DNA of 64,000 nt from Faecalibacter macacae. GTDB taxonomy: Bacteria > Bacteroidota > Bacteroidia > Flavobacteriales > Weeksellaceae. Position 1 is the stretch's first letter, and each line of letters starts with the position of its first letter. The stretch spans positions 39,093-103,092 of the forward strand of contig NZ_RDOJ01000011.1 of NCBI RefSeq assembly GCF_003687725.1, read 5' to 3'. This document shows positions 36,383-45,432 of this stretch, piece by piece. The position numbers and the translations under genes are program-made. The notes below the pieces were generated by a model. The model did not search any database, had not been told where the DNA came from, and saw only the letters and a list, made by a program, of their open reading frames with translations.

Positions 36383-37006
36383 TCATATCCCATTGATCTC
36401 ATAAATTTTATAAAATTTCTTAGTAGAATATTCTATTTTCTTTTGAAGTTGAGCAGAATCAAGTTTAAAGTCTTCAAAATCTTTTGCTGTTTTAGGATGA
36501 GTTAAATACATTTTTAAAACTGAATCTTTTCGATGTATTACACCATATTTATATTGGTTAATTTGCAGCGTATCTAAATAGATTGTATCATTATTTATTG
36601 TGTAGTTCCCGACTTTTCGATTAATCCCAAAACATACTGATTTTTGGAAATATTTACCATTCTTTTTAAACTCAAAACTTGATGTACAACTTGCAACACC
36701 TTCTTCATGAACAAATAGTAGATTTTCTCCGTAAATCATTTTATCATCAATCAAACCAAAAGGCTTATAAATAATTAATCCTAATAAAATACTGCTTATT
36801 CCTAAAATGATGATATGAAAACGTATTGGATTGTTCATCCATTTATACAATCCGATCAATATCAAAATTACAACAGCAATGAAGATAATAACCTCAATGA
36901 TATATAGTATAAAAGAGATTAACCCTAAATCAAAAAAACCTTGGACTTGGATTAATAAAAATAAGGTCATTGATAAACCAAAGATCAATTTAAAATATTT
37001 AGACAT
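36383..37006 (-). CDS. Hypothetical membrane protein
   Basis: 207 residues. Three hydrophobic segments in the first 85 residues, then a soluble C-terminal domain (about 90-207) with two cysteines (ASCTSSFEF and SVCFGINR) and many charged residues. Likely anchored in the inner membrane with the domain outside. No family that I can name. Its start overlaps the end of the 71-residue gene upstream by 8 bases, so the two are coupled. Confidence 0.6.
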   Translation of the reverse strand: MSKYFKLIFGLSMTLFLLIQVQGFFDLGLISFILYIIEVIIFIAVVILILIGLYKWMNNPIRFHIIILGISSILLGLIIYKPFGLIDDKMIYGENLLFVHEEGVASCTSSFEFKKNGKYFQKSVCFGINRKVGNYTINNDTIYLDTLQINQYKYGVIHRKDSVLKMYLTHPKTAKDFEDFKLDSAQLQKKIEYSTKKFYKIYEINGI

Positions 37007-37214
37007 TCCGAATTATTTTAAAAATTCCTAAAACAAGACTTACAATCAATAAAGCGAATGATAAATACATTAATCCGATTCCTAAAAATAGCGTTATATT
37101 TAAGAATGAATGAGGAAAATAACCAGTCCAAGTTAATGCATTAATTATCCAACCTAAGATGATTCCTAAAATAGATAATAAAAATAATTTCGTAAAAGGA
37201 TAAGTGCTAAACAT
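36999..37214 (-). CDS. Hypothetical two-helix membrane peptide
   Basis: 71 residues, almost wholly two membrane helices (about 8-28 and 38-68) with a short polar turn. Overlaps the following gene by 8 bases. Function unknown. The start at 37214 gives a plausible positively charged N-terminal region; an alternative is not obvious. Confidence 0.55.
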   Translation of the reverse strand: MFSTYPFTKLFLLSILGIILGWIINALTWTGYFPHSFLNITLFLGIGLMYLSFALLIVSLVLGIFKIIRNV

Positions 37215-37248
37215 AAATATAGAACGTATCGTTTATAATTCTATTGCA

Positions 37249-37276
37249 TAAAAAAAGCGACCTCATCAGGTCGCTT
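37249..37276 (-). terminator. Intrinsic terminator after the desaturase gene
   Basis: A 9-bp stem, AAGCGACCT pairing with AGGTCGCTT, a 4-base loop, and a U run on the minus strand. Confidence 0.87.
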
Positions 37277-37293
37277 ATATATTTATTTTGATC

Positions 37294-38376
37294 TTATTTA
37301 GTTGTTTCGTGGTAACGATTTGCTCTTCTAAATGTTCCTAAATCATTGAATCGAACACCGTGAGCTTTCATTACTTCGTGGGCTTTTTTACGAGCAATAT
37401 GACGTACATAAAACGTTTCATTAACTACAAAATGGTGAATTGCATGCGTCCAACCGAAGAAGAAACAAAAAATTTGGAAAGGATATGTCCACCAAACGTT
37501 TAAGATTTGTGTCTGTTCCATCACGTTTCCTTTTTCAACATCACCAAAGTAATGTAAGTTTGAAGTAATAAAATGTAAAGAAAACTGACGTAATAAATTT
37601 GGTAATAATACAATGTAAATAATTGGATTACTCCATTGTAAAACAGCATCAATCCAACTTGGTAAAACAAAATCTGTATTGAAAATTCCGTTGATAAAAT
37701 TTACTACCGCATCCGCAGAATAGATATACAATAAAATATGAGCGATAATAGTTAAAGGAATTAAACCAAAAACTCCGTAAAGTTTTAATTTGTTTGCAAC
37801 TTCAAATTTTAAATTTCCGTTTGTAACCTCTTTCTTGATATCAGAAAATAAACCAACAACTCTGAATAAATTTCCTAAAACTAAATCTGGAGTAAAAATT
37901 AATCGTTTTAGCGACCATTTTTCACCGTTTGTAACTCCACGCTCTTCAACATCATGTAAAGTTCCTGAAAAACGATGATGATGAAAGTGTAATGTTCTAC
38001 GGAACCATGGATTTAAAGTTAAAGGTCTTAAAATCCAAATCCATCCTAACATAAAGTTATGGACAGCTTTATTACTTTTAAAGTACATATAATGGATTAA
38101 ATCGTGTTCTAACTCATGTAATAATCCAAATAAAAATGCGTTTGCAGGAATTAAAACCCATGCAGATACAATTCCTATATACCATAAATAGCCTAACAAT
38201 AAACTTAAAACTACTGCAAATGCAAAGATTGCAAAACCAATAGCGTTTTGATGTTTTAAAATAGGATATTTCGCCTTTAAATCTTTATATGATTGTGTAA
38301 TTTCTCTACGAATTGCACTTGTTCTTTGTTGATGCGTCACGTTATCAATGTTCTGATTATCCCGCAATTTAATCAT
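37294..38376 (-). CDS. Membrane fatty acid desaturase
   Basis: A 360-residue inner-membrane di-iron desaturase (PF00487). The three histidine boxes are present: HELEHDLIHY (about 87-96), HFHHHRFSG (about 130-138) and HAIHH near residue 318. Four or more membrane helices separate them. It introduces a double bond into acyl chains of membrane lipids (or a related carotenoid or sphingolipid substrate), which controls fluidity. The chain position cannot be predicted. Single-gene unit. Confidence 0.88.
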   Translation of the reverse strand: MIKLRDNQNIDNVTHQQRTSAIRREITQSYKDLKAKYPILKHQNAIGFAIFAFAVVLSLLLGYLWYIGIVSAWVLIPANAFLFGLLHELEHDLIHYMYFKSNKAVHNFMLGWIWILRPLTLNPWFRRTLHFHHHRFSGTLHDVEERGVTNGEKWSLKRLIFTPDLVLGNLFRVVGLFSDIKKEVTNGNLKFEVANKLKLYGVFGLIPLTIIAHILLYIYSADAVVNFINGIFNTDFVLPSWIDAVLQWSNPIIYIVLLPNLLRQFSLHFITSNLHYFGDVEKGNVMEQTQILNVWWTYPFQIFCFFFGWTHAIHHFVVNETFYVRHIARKKAHEVMKAHGVRFNDLGTFRRANRYHETTK

Positions 38377-38506
38377 TTATGAGCAGAATAAATAGTACTT
38401 CTTACATCTTAACTATTTTTAAACATAATTTATTCCATTTTGAATAAATTCATTTAACTTTTAAAAACTCTATATCAAGCTAGTACAGAAAAGGATTTAG
38501 ACAAAT

Positions 38507-38544
38507 AAAAAAAGAGAAAAAATCCTAAGATCTTTTCTCTTTTT
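38507..38544 (-). terminator. Intrinsic terminator after the pirin-OsmC operon
   Basis: An AT-rich 12-bp stem (AAAAAGAGAAAA against TTTTCTCTTTTT) with a 12-base loop, U run on the minus strand. Confidence 0.75.
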
Positions 38545-38563
38545 GATGAATAAAGTTAAAAAT

Positions 38564-38959
38564 CTAAATTAACTCCACGATAGTTTCAATTTCGTGACCT
38601 TTTTCTAACAATTTATGAACTGGACATGCATTAGCAATTCCGTTAATTCTTTTTGCTTGTTTTTCATCAAAAGTACCTTTTACTCGAACTATTCTTTTAA
38701 AAGTTACAGGAAATGAAGAATAATCGAAATCTACATCTACTTCAACAGAATCGTAAGCCCATTCTTTATGGTTAAAATACATTTGTAAAGTAATTATTGT
38801 ACAAGAAGATAATGCACCACCAATTAATTCCATAGGTGTTACAGCTGTATCTTTACCACCTTTATCAAATGGTTCATCAACAATAAAGTTTAATCCTCTT
38901 GTAGATAATTCAGTAATATAACTTTCTTTGGTAGAATTTCCTTTAATTTCAACACTCAT
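38564..38959 (-). CDS. OsmC family peroxidase-like protein
   Basis: 131 residues, one OsmC/Ohr domain. The two redox cysteines are in the usual places: LSSCTIITLQMY (about 53) and ANACPVHKLLEKG (about 112). OsmC/Ohr proteins reduce organic hydroperoxides with a thiol relay. The short DUF-type variant here lacks the Ohr N-terminal motif, so the substrate is open. It lies 6 bases after the pirin gene, in one operon. Confidence 0.9.
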   Translation of the reverse strand: MSVEIKGNSTKESYITELSTRGLNFIVDEPFDKGGKDTAVTPMELIGGALSSCTIITLQMYFNHKEWAYDSVEVDVDFDYSSFPVTFKRIVRVKGTFDEKQAKRINGIANACPVHKLLEKGHEIETIVELI

Positions 38960-38965
38960 CTTATC

Positions 38966-39850
38966 TTATTTTTTAGTTTTATAATCAGGCATTGGAACAT
39001 AATCGTTATCTCCTGGAACTAATGGAAATTTATGATTTGTCCAATCTTCTTTTGCTTGCTCTAATCTTTCTTTTGAAGAACTAACAAAATTCCAATAAAT
39101 GAAGCGTTCTTCTGGAAAAGGATCTCCACCAAATATATAAATAGTAGTTCCTGCTTTTAAATTTAAAGTACAAATTGAAGCATCTTTAGCTACTAATAAT
39201 TGTTTTTCACCATAAGATTGACCTTCATCTATCACTTCACCTTCAAGTATATAAAGAGCTGATTCTCCGAACAATCCACTCCCTAAATTAACCTTTCCAT
39301 CAACTTTAGCTTTAGCTTCAATATAATACAATGGAGAATGTACTGGAACTGGCGATTCTAAGTCTTTATATTTCCCAGCAATTAATTTAAAATCGATTCC
39401 ATTTTCTGACCAAGTAGGTAATTTATTAGATTCAATATGAGTAAAACTTGGATCAATCTCTTCTTTTTCTTTGGGTAAAGCAATCCAAATTTGTAATCCA
39501 TGTACAACCTTATCAGTCGTACGTAAATATTCTGGTGTACGTTCTGAATGAACTACACCTTTACCACCATCCATCCAATTTACAGCACCTGGTGTTATTT
39601 CTAAATCATTACCCAAACTATCTTTATGTTGAATTGAACCTTCAAATAAATATGTTAAAGTAGACAATCCGATATGTGGATGAGGTCCAACATCTAAATT
39701 TTGATAATCTTTTAAATGTGTTGGTCCCATATGATCAATAAATACAAATGGACCAACTGCTCTTTTTTGACGGAACGGTAATAAACGACCAACTAGGAAG
39801 TTTCCTAAATCCGCTGCTCTTTCTTCTATTATTAATCCAACGTTAGACAT
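38966..39850 (-). CDS. Pirin family protein
   Basis: 294 residues, bicupin. The N-terminal cupin carries the metal-site pattern: PHPHIGLSTLTYLFEGSIQH followed by the ITPGAVNWMDGGKGVVHSE segment (about 55-105) with the histidines and glutamate expected of pirins. A second cupin follows (about 175-270). Bacterial pirins include quercetinase-type dioxygenases and stress proteins; I cannot choose between them. It heads a two-gene operon with OsmC, which favours an oxidative-stress setting. Confidence 0.92.
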   Translation of the reverse strand: MSNVGLIIEERAADLGNFLVGRLLPFRQKRAVGPFVFIDHMGPTHLKDYQNLDVGPHPHIGLSTLTYLFEGSIQHKDSLGNDLEITPGAVNWMDGGKGVVHSERTPEYLRTTDKVVHGLQIWIALPKEKEEIDPSFTHIESNKLPTWSENGIDFKLIAGKYKDLESPVPVHSPLYYIEAKAKVDGKVNLGSGLFGESALYILEGEVIDEGQSYGEKQLLVAKDASICTLNLKAGTTIYIFGGDPFPEERFIYWNFVSSSKERLEQAKEDWTNHKFPLVPGDNDYVPMPDYKTKK

Positions 39851-39864
39851 AGTGATTGTTTTTA

Positions 39865-39872
39865 CAAATATA
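39865..39872 (-). promoter_or_regulatory. -7 promoter box of the pirin-OsmC operon
   Basis: TATATTTG on the minus strand, a perfect TAnnTTTG match, 15 bases before the ATG. Confidence 0.5.
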
Positions 39873-39910
39873 GGTTTTAATCTTTTTTTATTTTGTTGAT
39901 GTAAGATAAT

Positions 39911-39937
39911 AAAAAAGTCAGCCCAATGGACTGACTT
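39911..39937 (-). terminator. Intrinsic terminator after porV
   Basis: A 10-bp stem with one G-U pair (arms at 39915-39924 and 39928-39937), 3-base loop, and a U run on the minus strand. Confidence 0.83.
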
Positions 39938-39960
39938 AATATAAAGTATTGATCGAAATC

Positions 39961-41142
39961 TTAGTAATCGTAACTATTTTGAGTTTCTCCTCCGAAATTC
40001 CATGAAACTCCGAAACGTAATGTATTTTCTAATGCATTATTCGTTTTAGATGTTGGAATTAAATAAGAAAAATCAATTCCGAACGAATTATATTTTAATC
40101 CAGCTCCTAATGTTAAGTGCTGACGATCTCCTTTCATTGCATTTTCATGAAAATAACCTGCTCTAATAAATAATGCTTCGTTATAAGAATATTCAGCTCC
40201 AACAGAATATGTTATTTCTTTCAACTCTTCAGAACCTCCACCTGGAGCATCACCAAATGAACTAAAAATTCCGTCAATAGGACCTTTGTTTGGAATGTAA
40301 CGGTAACGTACATTTCCTTCTTCGTCAAATTCATATTGAGGTGTTGGAACTAATAATTTAGCAAATTCAGTAGTAACTGCAACTTTGTTATAGTCATCAA
40401 ATTTGAAATCATAACCAACTCCTAAACGTAAATTTGTAGGTAAGTATGATGAATTATCTTCTTGATTAGAATAATCTAATTTTGGACCGATATTAGAGAT
40501 TTGGAAACCTGCACGTAATTTACCATCGAAATTATTAGTACTCATTGTTTCTGATTGATAGAAACCTGCAATATCTACTGCAAATGTATTTGCTGGCTGA
40601 ACTGTTGCATCATTTAATCCGTTGAATAAGTCTGAACGAATAAAACGACCTGTAACAGCCATCGAATAATAATCTGATAAACGTAAACCGTATGATAAAT
40701 CGATAGAGAATTCGTTTGGTTTTGCAATACCGTCATTTTGTATTTGACCAGTTGCTGCATTTAAACTATTCAACTCAATTTCACCCATGTTAAAGTAATA
40801 AATACTTGCTGCTAAGGTACTACGTTCTTCAGTTCCTAAAAATGTGAAATAAGTTGCGTTTAACAAGAAAACATCACTTGTTAAAGAACTCATATATGGT
40901 GTATATGTAAATGCTACTCCTGAATAATCTTTACTAAATGCATATTTTGCAGCATTCCAGTATTGAGAAAAATTATCTGCTGATGTTGCAACCCCTTGAT
41001 CTCCTAATGATCCTGCACGTGCATCAGGTGAAATTCTTAAAAAAGGTGCACCTGTTAAAATTGGGTTTGGTTCATTTGGAATTTCTTGCGCAAACAAAGC
41101 AACCGACATTAACATCAATAAGCTACTGGTAATCTTTTTCAT
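39961..41142 (-). CDS. porV: Type IX secretion outer-membrane protein PorV (LptO)
   Basis: 393 residues. Signal peptide (LLMLMSVALFAQ), then a 14-strand FadL-like outer-membrane barrel. The start of the mature protein, GAPFLRISPDARAGSLGDQGVATS, is the PorV/LptO hallmark (about residues 31-54). In the T9SS, PorV shuttles cargo proteins from the translocon to the PorU sortase. The barrel runs to the C-terminal FGVSWNFG-type strand. It lies immediately downstream of porU on the same strand, with its own promoter and terminator, matching the order known in Flavobacterium johnsoniae. Confidence 0.92.
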   Translation of the reverse strand: MKKITSSLLMLMSVALFAQEIPNEPNPILTGAPFLRISPDARAGSLGDQGVATSADNFSQYWNAAKYAFSKDYSGVAFTYTPYMSSLTSDVFLLNATYFTFLGTEERSTLAASIYYFNMGEIELNSLNAATGQIQNDGIAKPNEFSIDLSYGLRLSDYYSMAVTGRFIRSDLFNGLNDATVQPANTFAVDIAGFYQSETMSTNNFDGKLRAGFQISNIGPKLDYSNQEDNSSYLPTNLRLGVGYDFKFDDYNKVAVTTEFAKLLVPTPQYEFDEEGNVRYRYIPNKGPIDGIFSSFGDAPGGGSEELKEITYSVGAEYSYNEALFIRAGYFHENAMKGDRQHLTLGAGLKYNSFGIDFSYLIPTSKTNNALENTLRFGVSWNFGGETQNSYDY

Positions 41143-41185
41143 GTATCTATTATTAGTTATTTATTTATTATAGTATAAAAGCCCG

Positions 41186-41193
41186 CAAATATA
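41186..41193 (-). promoter_or_regulatory. -7 promoter box of porV
   Basis: TATATTTG on the minus strand, a perfect TAnnTTTG match 43 bases before the ATG. Confidence 0.55.
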
Positions 41194-41343
41194 CAGTCCT
41201 TTTACGTAATAAGGGATTAACAATGTTAAAATTTATACTTATTTATACTGTTGAATTTATTATTACAAACCGTATTTTTAAAATATAAGTGATTTAGTTA
41301 AATTAAAATCTAATAGATAACGAAATAAAATATAAAATATTGT

Positions 41344-41372
41344 AAAAGGCCAGTTTAAAAACTGACCTTTTT
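41344..41372 (-). terminator. Intrinsic terminator after porU
   Basis: A 13-bp stem with one wobble pair, arms around 41344-41356 and 41359-41371, U run on the minus strand. Confidence 0.8.
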
Positions 41373-41374
41373 AA

Positions 41375-44300
41375 TTATTTAAGAATTACTAATTTTTCTA
41401 TTGCGGTTGCTGTTCCTTTACAAGTTTCAGAATTTAAACCTCTAACATTTGCTTTATAGATGTATGTTCCTTTTCCAATTTTATCTCCAAAATCATCCAA
41501 TCCATCCCATTCTATTGCATATTTTCCTGTACGATAACCTTCTCTAAAAGGTTCTGCTGAAACCGTTTGTTTTATTGTTTTTACTAATCTTCCAGAAACT
41601 GTAAAAATCTGCACCATTACTTCTAATTCAGAATCACAATTATGCTCGAAATGGAAAAACGTATTATTAGTGAATGGATTTGGCCAGTTTAATAATTTAT
41701 CAATATGCAATTGATTTGAGCCACTTTCCATTACAACAAAATCTAAAGTTGCTGTATTAGAATTATTATTAATATCCCAAAATTTAAGTTCAACTTTATG
41801 ACTTCCTAATTCAAGATTTTTTAATTGATAAATAACTTGTCCTTTTTGGAAATCTTCAAAATTTTTATTGACACATGGATTACTGTCACCAGATTCAAAA
41901 TATTCATTTAAAACATAAGAATCCTGAATACGACCATCTAAAGTTGCAACAACATCATGTCCAATACTTGATCCTGTTGCATTTATCCCTGTATTATCCG
42001 TTAAACAACCGATAAGATAAGGATCACGATCTGTAATACCACCATTCGCAAAGTTTAAATTATTCATGTATAATTTTCCTTGTGGAATTTCATCATCATT
42101 GATACCGTTTTCATTTAAACCACCAACAATCACTTTAGAATTCATTACAGCATCTCTATTTTCACTGTATGCATAAAGGACTAATTTACGTTCACCAACT
42201 TCGTAATTAATATCTTTTGGTACATAATATTTCATTGTAAATTGACCGTCAGTTACTTTGGAATTCCCTTTATAGATTGTTTTAAATTCTTCTGTAAATG
42301 AATAAGGTACAAAACCTCCGTGGCCTTTATTATTTCTTAAAGCTTTTTCTACTGGTTTTTCATATAAAATATTCTGAACGTTACCATTAAAATTACCATC
42401 TAAAGCAAAATTTTCATTCAAAACTTCTCCCTGAATTTCAACAAAATCTAATGCTTTAATTTGATGTGAATTATAATCAACATCTACTCCATTAACCTTA
42501 AAATTTGTAATTCGGATATCTTGTTTCGGACGAGAAACTGAAACCATTGGATCTCCTAATAAATTAACACGAGAATGATCTGAAGCTGTTACTGCATAAG
42601 ATTTCTTCGCATTCATTAAAGCTTTTCCTGTTGATATATTTTGATGATTCTCTAAACGAAATAATTCTTTTAAAATATACCCATTAAAAGCAGATCCGTA
42701 AACTGTACCAATTGGACGATTTGTAGTTAACATAGTTAAAGCTCCACCATTGTTATTTTTTAACATCATTTCTCCGGCAGAGTTGTATTGTGGCAAATCC
42801 CAAACTGTAAAATCACATGTAATAGTCGCAACAATAGGAACACGTGCGAAAGTATTTGTAAAATTTGAAAGATTTGTTAATTCTTCTCCTGTAATAATAC
42901 GTTCCTGAGCCCAAGATCTTGGACCTCCATGACCGTAATACATCATGAAATTTGTGCCTAACTCAATATTATTAAGTATAGCACTATTTATCATTGGATA
43001 ACGTAAACCAGCTGAAGTTTGTTCAGGTTGATACGCATCAATATATAATTTGTTTACAGCATAAAATTTATTCTGATTTTGATCAAAAACTGAATTAAAA
43101 TCTTGATCAAATCGAGGTGTATTTACTTCAATACTTGCATATTCTGGATCATCAGAAATTGCTACAATCTTAGTTCTCCAATCGCCGTACGAATTTCCTT
43201 TGTTCGGAATTTTTTCATAATACGAAATAATCTTATCAACTAAAGTTTTAGCTTCAGATAAATTAGATGCAGGTAAACGACCAATTGCAATATCTAAATT
43301 ATTCGCATTGTATGTATATGTACCATTCCCAGCGTCTAATGCAAAATTAGCTTGGTCGCCTAACATTGCATAATAATCATCTGAAGTAATCGAACTTTCT
43401 AAAGACTCTGAATTTAAATTATAAAATGACGGTATAAGATTAATATTTCCTTGCACTCTATCTTTCGGATCATAAGTTGTAGCGCCTAAAAGAATCGCAT
43501 ATTCTAATGGATTTCCATTGTCTTTTAAGTGTTTTAAGAAGTCACGAATCGCTATTGGATCTTTAGAACCAGATGAAAAATCATTATAAATTTCGTCCGT
43601 AGTAACAACTGCTACTTTTATATTATTGTGTTGTTCTCTAAATTGTGCTAACCTAACTGCTTGTTCTTTTAAACTTGGATGTGTTATAATTGCTAATTTA
43701 ATGTCATTAAAAGCCCTTATTTCTTGATTGGCTACACGTCCAACAAATGCCACATCTGTATATAAATGCTCGTCTTTAAAAGCAATAAATTCGTTTTTAA
43801 AATCTTGCGATGTAGAAGAATAATTATATGTCGAATGATTTGGAATGATTTGATAAGTTGATGAAATATCAGATACATCCCAAACTTTTACACCTGAATT
43901 ATTAGAAAGATTAAACCCAAATGTTTCACCAGTATTTATATTAGATAAATTCCTGAATGAAAACTGAGCATTACCATATTGTAATCGTTCTTTGTATTTA
44001 ACTTCTATGAAATTGATAAATGCTAATCCTCCAGGGTTTGAAGCATTATTATATGCAATATTGACATTAAAATCATTTCCTTGAATAGGAAATTGTACTT
44101 GATTTGTTCTGTTGTTAAATGCAGAAGTATTAAAATTTTCTGAACCTAGATTAGAGCCATTCAAAGTTATAGATGCAGAAGTATTTAGTGCATTCTTACC
44201 CACAACAGAATATTTTAAATATCCTGTTTGTCCAGCTTCAAGATTATTGGTTTTAAAATTCTTAGTAAATGTATTACTACCATTTAACATTTCACCAACC

Positions 44301-45271
44301 CATTGACGACCAACTTGGTTAATATTTAACGAATCTTTTTCATGAAATTGATACGCATCATAAGAGTTAAAATTAGTTACAGGTGTTGTTGTGTTTTCAC
44401 GAGCCGAAATACGCTTACCACTATTACCATCATATGTTATATAATAATAAGAATAGTCATCATATAAGTTATAACGTAAAAAAACATCAGCTAAAGAACT
44501 CTCATTCTGTCTAAACCATTGATGAGGTCCTTTTGCATAAAAAGATATATAATCGTTTGTATCAAAAGAATTGTCTTCACTTCCTATAAACTCGATAGGA
44601 ATTTCTTGTAAAGCACCGTAACGAAATTCGCTCGCATTTTCCATCATACGACCGCTTCCATTTCCATAAATTTTTAAAGTTGATAAATTATATCCTGAAG
44701 TAGGAATTCCATTTGTTGTAAAAAAACTTTTATTTAATTTAAAAACTCCTGTTCTATCCACTTTAATTTTAAACCAATTCCCATCCTTTAAGACACTACT
44801 TCTACTATCTTCAAAAACTCTATATTGTGACTCGACACGATTATTATTTGTTGATTTTTTTAAATCAAATGAGTTAATTCTATGGATTGATTCGCCTTTT
44901 TTAATGTAAGGAAATACAGAAATTAAAGTTTTTTGAACATTATTTTCAAAAAATATTTGTCTTGATATATTTATTTTATCAGAAACAATTTCAAATGCTC
45001 TAAATTGTACTAATTCAGCTGTTGTTAAAGGAGTTGTATTCGCATTTATTATTTCAACTCTATCGATTCTTTCATTTAAAACTATATTAAAGTTTGGCGT
45101 ATAGTATTCATTAAGTGAATATTCATCTGAATTATTGAAAAACGGAACCTTTATATTTTGACCATTAGTTAACGCATAGTCCTTGTTATTTTCCCAATTT
45201 ATTTTGTAATTTTGGGAAAATAAATGACCATAATTTAATAATGATATTGCTAGAATTATGTATTTCTTCAT
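41375..45271 (-). CDS. porU: Type IX secretion system sortase PorU
   Basis: 1298 residues from the ATG at 45271. A surface cysteine protease of the gingipain (C25) family that cleaves the C-terminal signal of T9SS cargo and links it to the cell-surface anchor. Signal peptide (YIILAISLLNYGHLFSQ). The middle of the protein is the C25 domain, with the catalytic His in MMYYGHGGPRSW and Cys in ATITCDFTVWD. The C-terminal roughly 100 residues are a T9SS-type domain (NWPNPFTNNTFFHF, VSGRLVKTI, GKGTYIYKA). The upstream in-frame ATG at 45295 lies within the promoter box, so it is rejected. Diverges from gldJ. Confidence 0.94.
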   Translation of the reverse strand: MKKYIILAISLLNYGHLFSQNYKINWENNKDYALTNGQNIKVPFFNNSDEYSLNEYYTPNFNIVLNERIDRVEIINANTTPLTTAELVQFRAFEIVSDKINISRQIFFENNVQKTLISVFPYIKKGESIHRINSFDLKKSTNNNRVESQYRVFEDSRSSVLKDGNWFKIKVDRTGVFKLNKSFFTTNGIPTSGYNLSTLKIYGNGSGRMMENASEFRYGALQEIPIEFIGSEDNSFDTNDYISFYAKGPHQWFRQNESSLADVFLRYNLYDDYSYYYITYDGNSGKRISARENTTTPVTNFNSYDAYQFHEKDSLNINQVGRQWVGEMLNGSNTFTKNFKTNNLEAGQTGYLKYSVVGKNALNTSASITLNGSNLGSENFNTSAFNNRTNQVQFPIQGNDFNVNIAYNNASNPGGLAFINFIEVKYKERLQYGNAQFSFRNLSNINTGETFGFNLSNNSGVKVWDVSDISSTYQIIPNHSTYNYSSTSQDFKNEFIAFKDEHLYTDVAFVGRVANQEIRAFNDIKLAIITHPSLKEQAVRLAQFREQHNNIKVAVVTTDEIYNDFSSGSKDPIAIRDFLKHLKDNGNPLEYAILLGATTYDPKDRVQGNINLIPSFYNLNSESLESSITSDDYYAMLGDQANFALDAGNGTYTYNANNLDIAIGRLPASNLSEAKTLVDKIISYYEKIPNKGNSYGDWRTKIVAISDDPEYASIEVNTPRFDQDFNSVFDQNQNKFYAVNKLYIDAYQPEQTSAGLRYPMINSAILNNIELGTNFMMYYGHGGPRSWAQERIITGEELTNLSNFTNTFARVPIVATITCDFTVWDLPQYNSAGEMMLKNNNGGALTMLTTNRPIGTVYGSAFNGYILKELFRLENHQNISTGKALMNAKKSYAVTASDHSRVNLLGDPMVSVSRPKQDIRITNFKVNGVDVDYNSHQIKALDFVEIQGEVLNENFALDGNFNGNVQNILYEKPVEKALRNNKGHGGFVPYSFTEEFKTIYKGNSKVTDGQFTMKYYVPKDINYEVGERKLVLYAYSENRDAVMNSKVIVGGLNENGINDDEIPQGKLYMNNLNFANGGITDRDPYLIGCLTDNTGINATGSSIGHDVVATLDGRIQDSYVLNEYFESGDSNPCVNKNFEDFQKGQVIYQLKNLELGSHKVELKFWDINNNSNTATLDFVVMESGSNQLHIDKLLNWPNPFTNNTFFHFEHNCDSELEVMVQIFTVSGRLVKTIKQTVSAEPFREGYRTGKYAIEWDGLDDFGDKIGKGTYIYKANVRGLNSETCKGTATAIEKLVILK

Positions 45272-45292
45272 ATTTAGAAAACGATTATAGCA

Positions 45293-45300
45293 CAAATATA
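45293..45300 (-). promoter_or_regulatory. -7 promoter box of porU
   Basis: TATATTTG on the minus strand, a perfect TAnnTTTG match 21 bases upstream of the ATG at 45271. Confidence 0.55.
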
Positions 45301-45365
45301 TTTTTAGATTAATAAAATAAAAAAATAAATATTTCGTTTGAGTTAAATAAATATAGCGTTCGGCT

Positions 45366-45396
45366 TTGTTAAATTGCTGTTAAATGCTTTTATTTG
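45366..45396 (+). promoter_or_regulatory. Promoter of gldJ
   Basis: TTG (45366-45368, as TTTG from 45365), 20 bases, TTTATTTG (45389-45396). One mismatch in the -7 box; spacing is ideal. Confidence 0.5.
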
Positions 45397-45432
45397 CAAT
45401 AAATTTAATATTTAGAAAACCATAAGTATTCT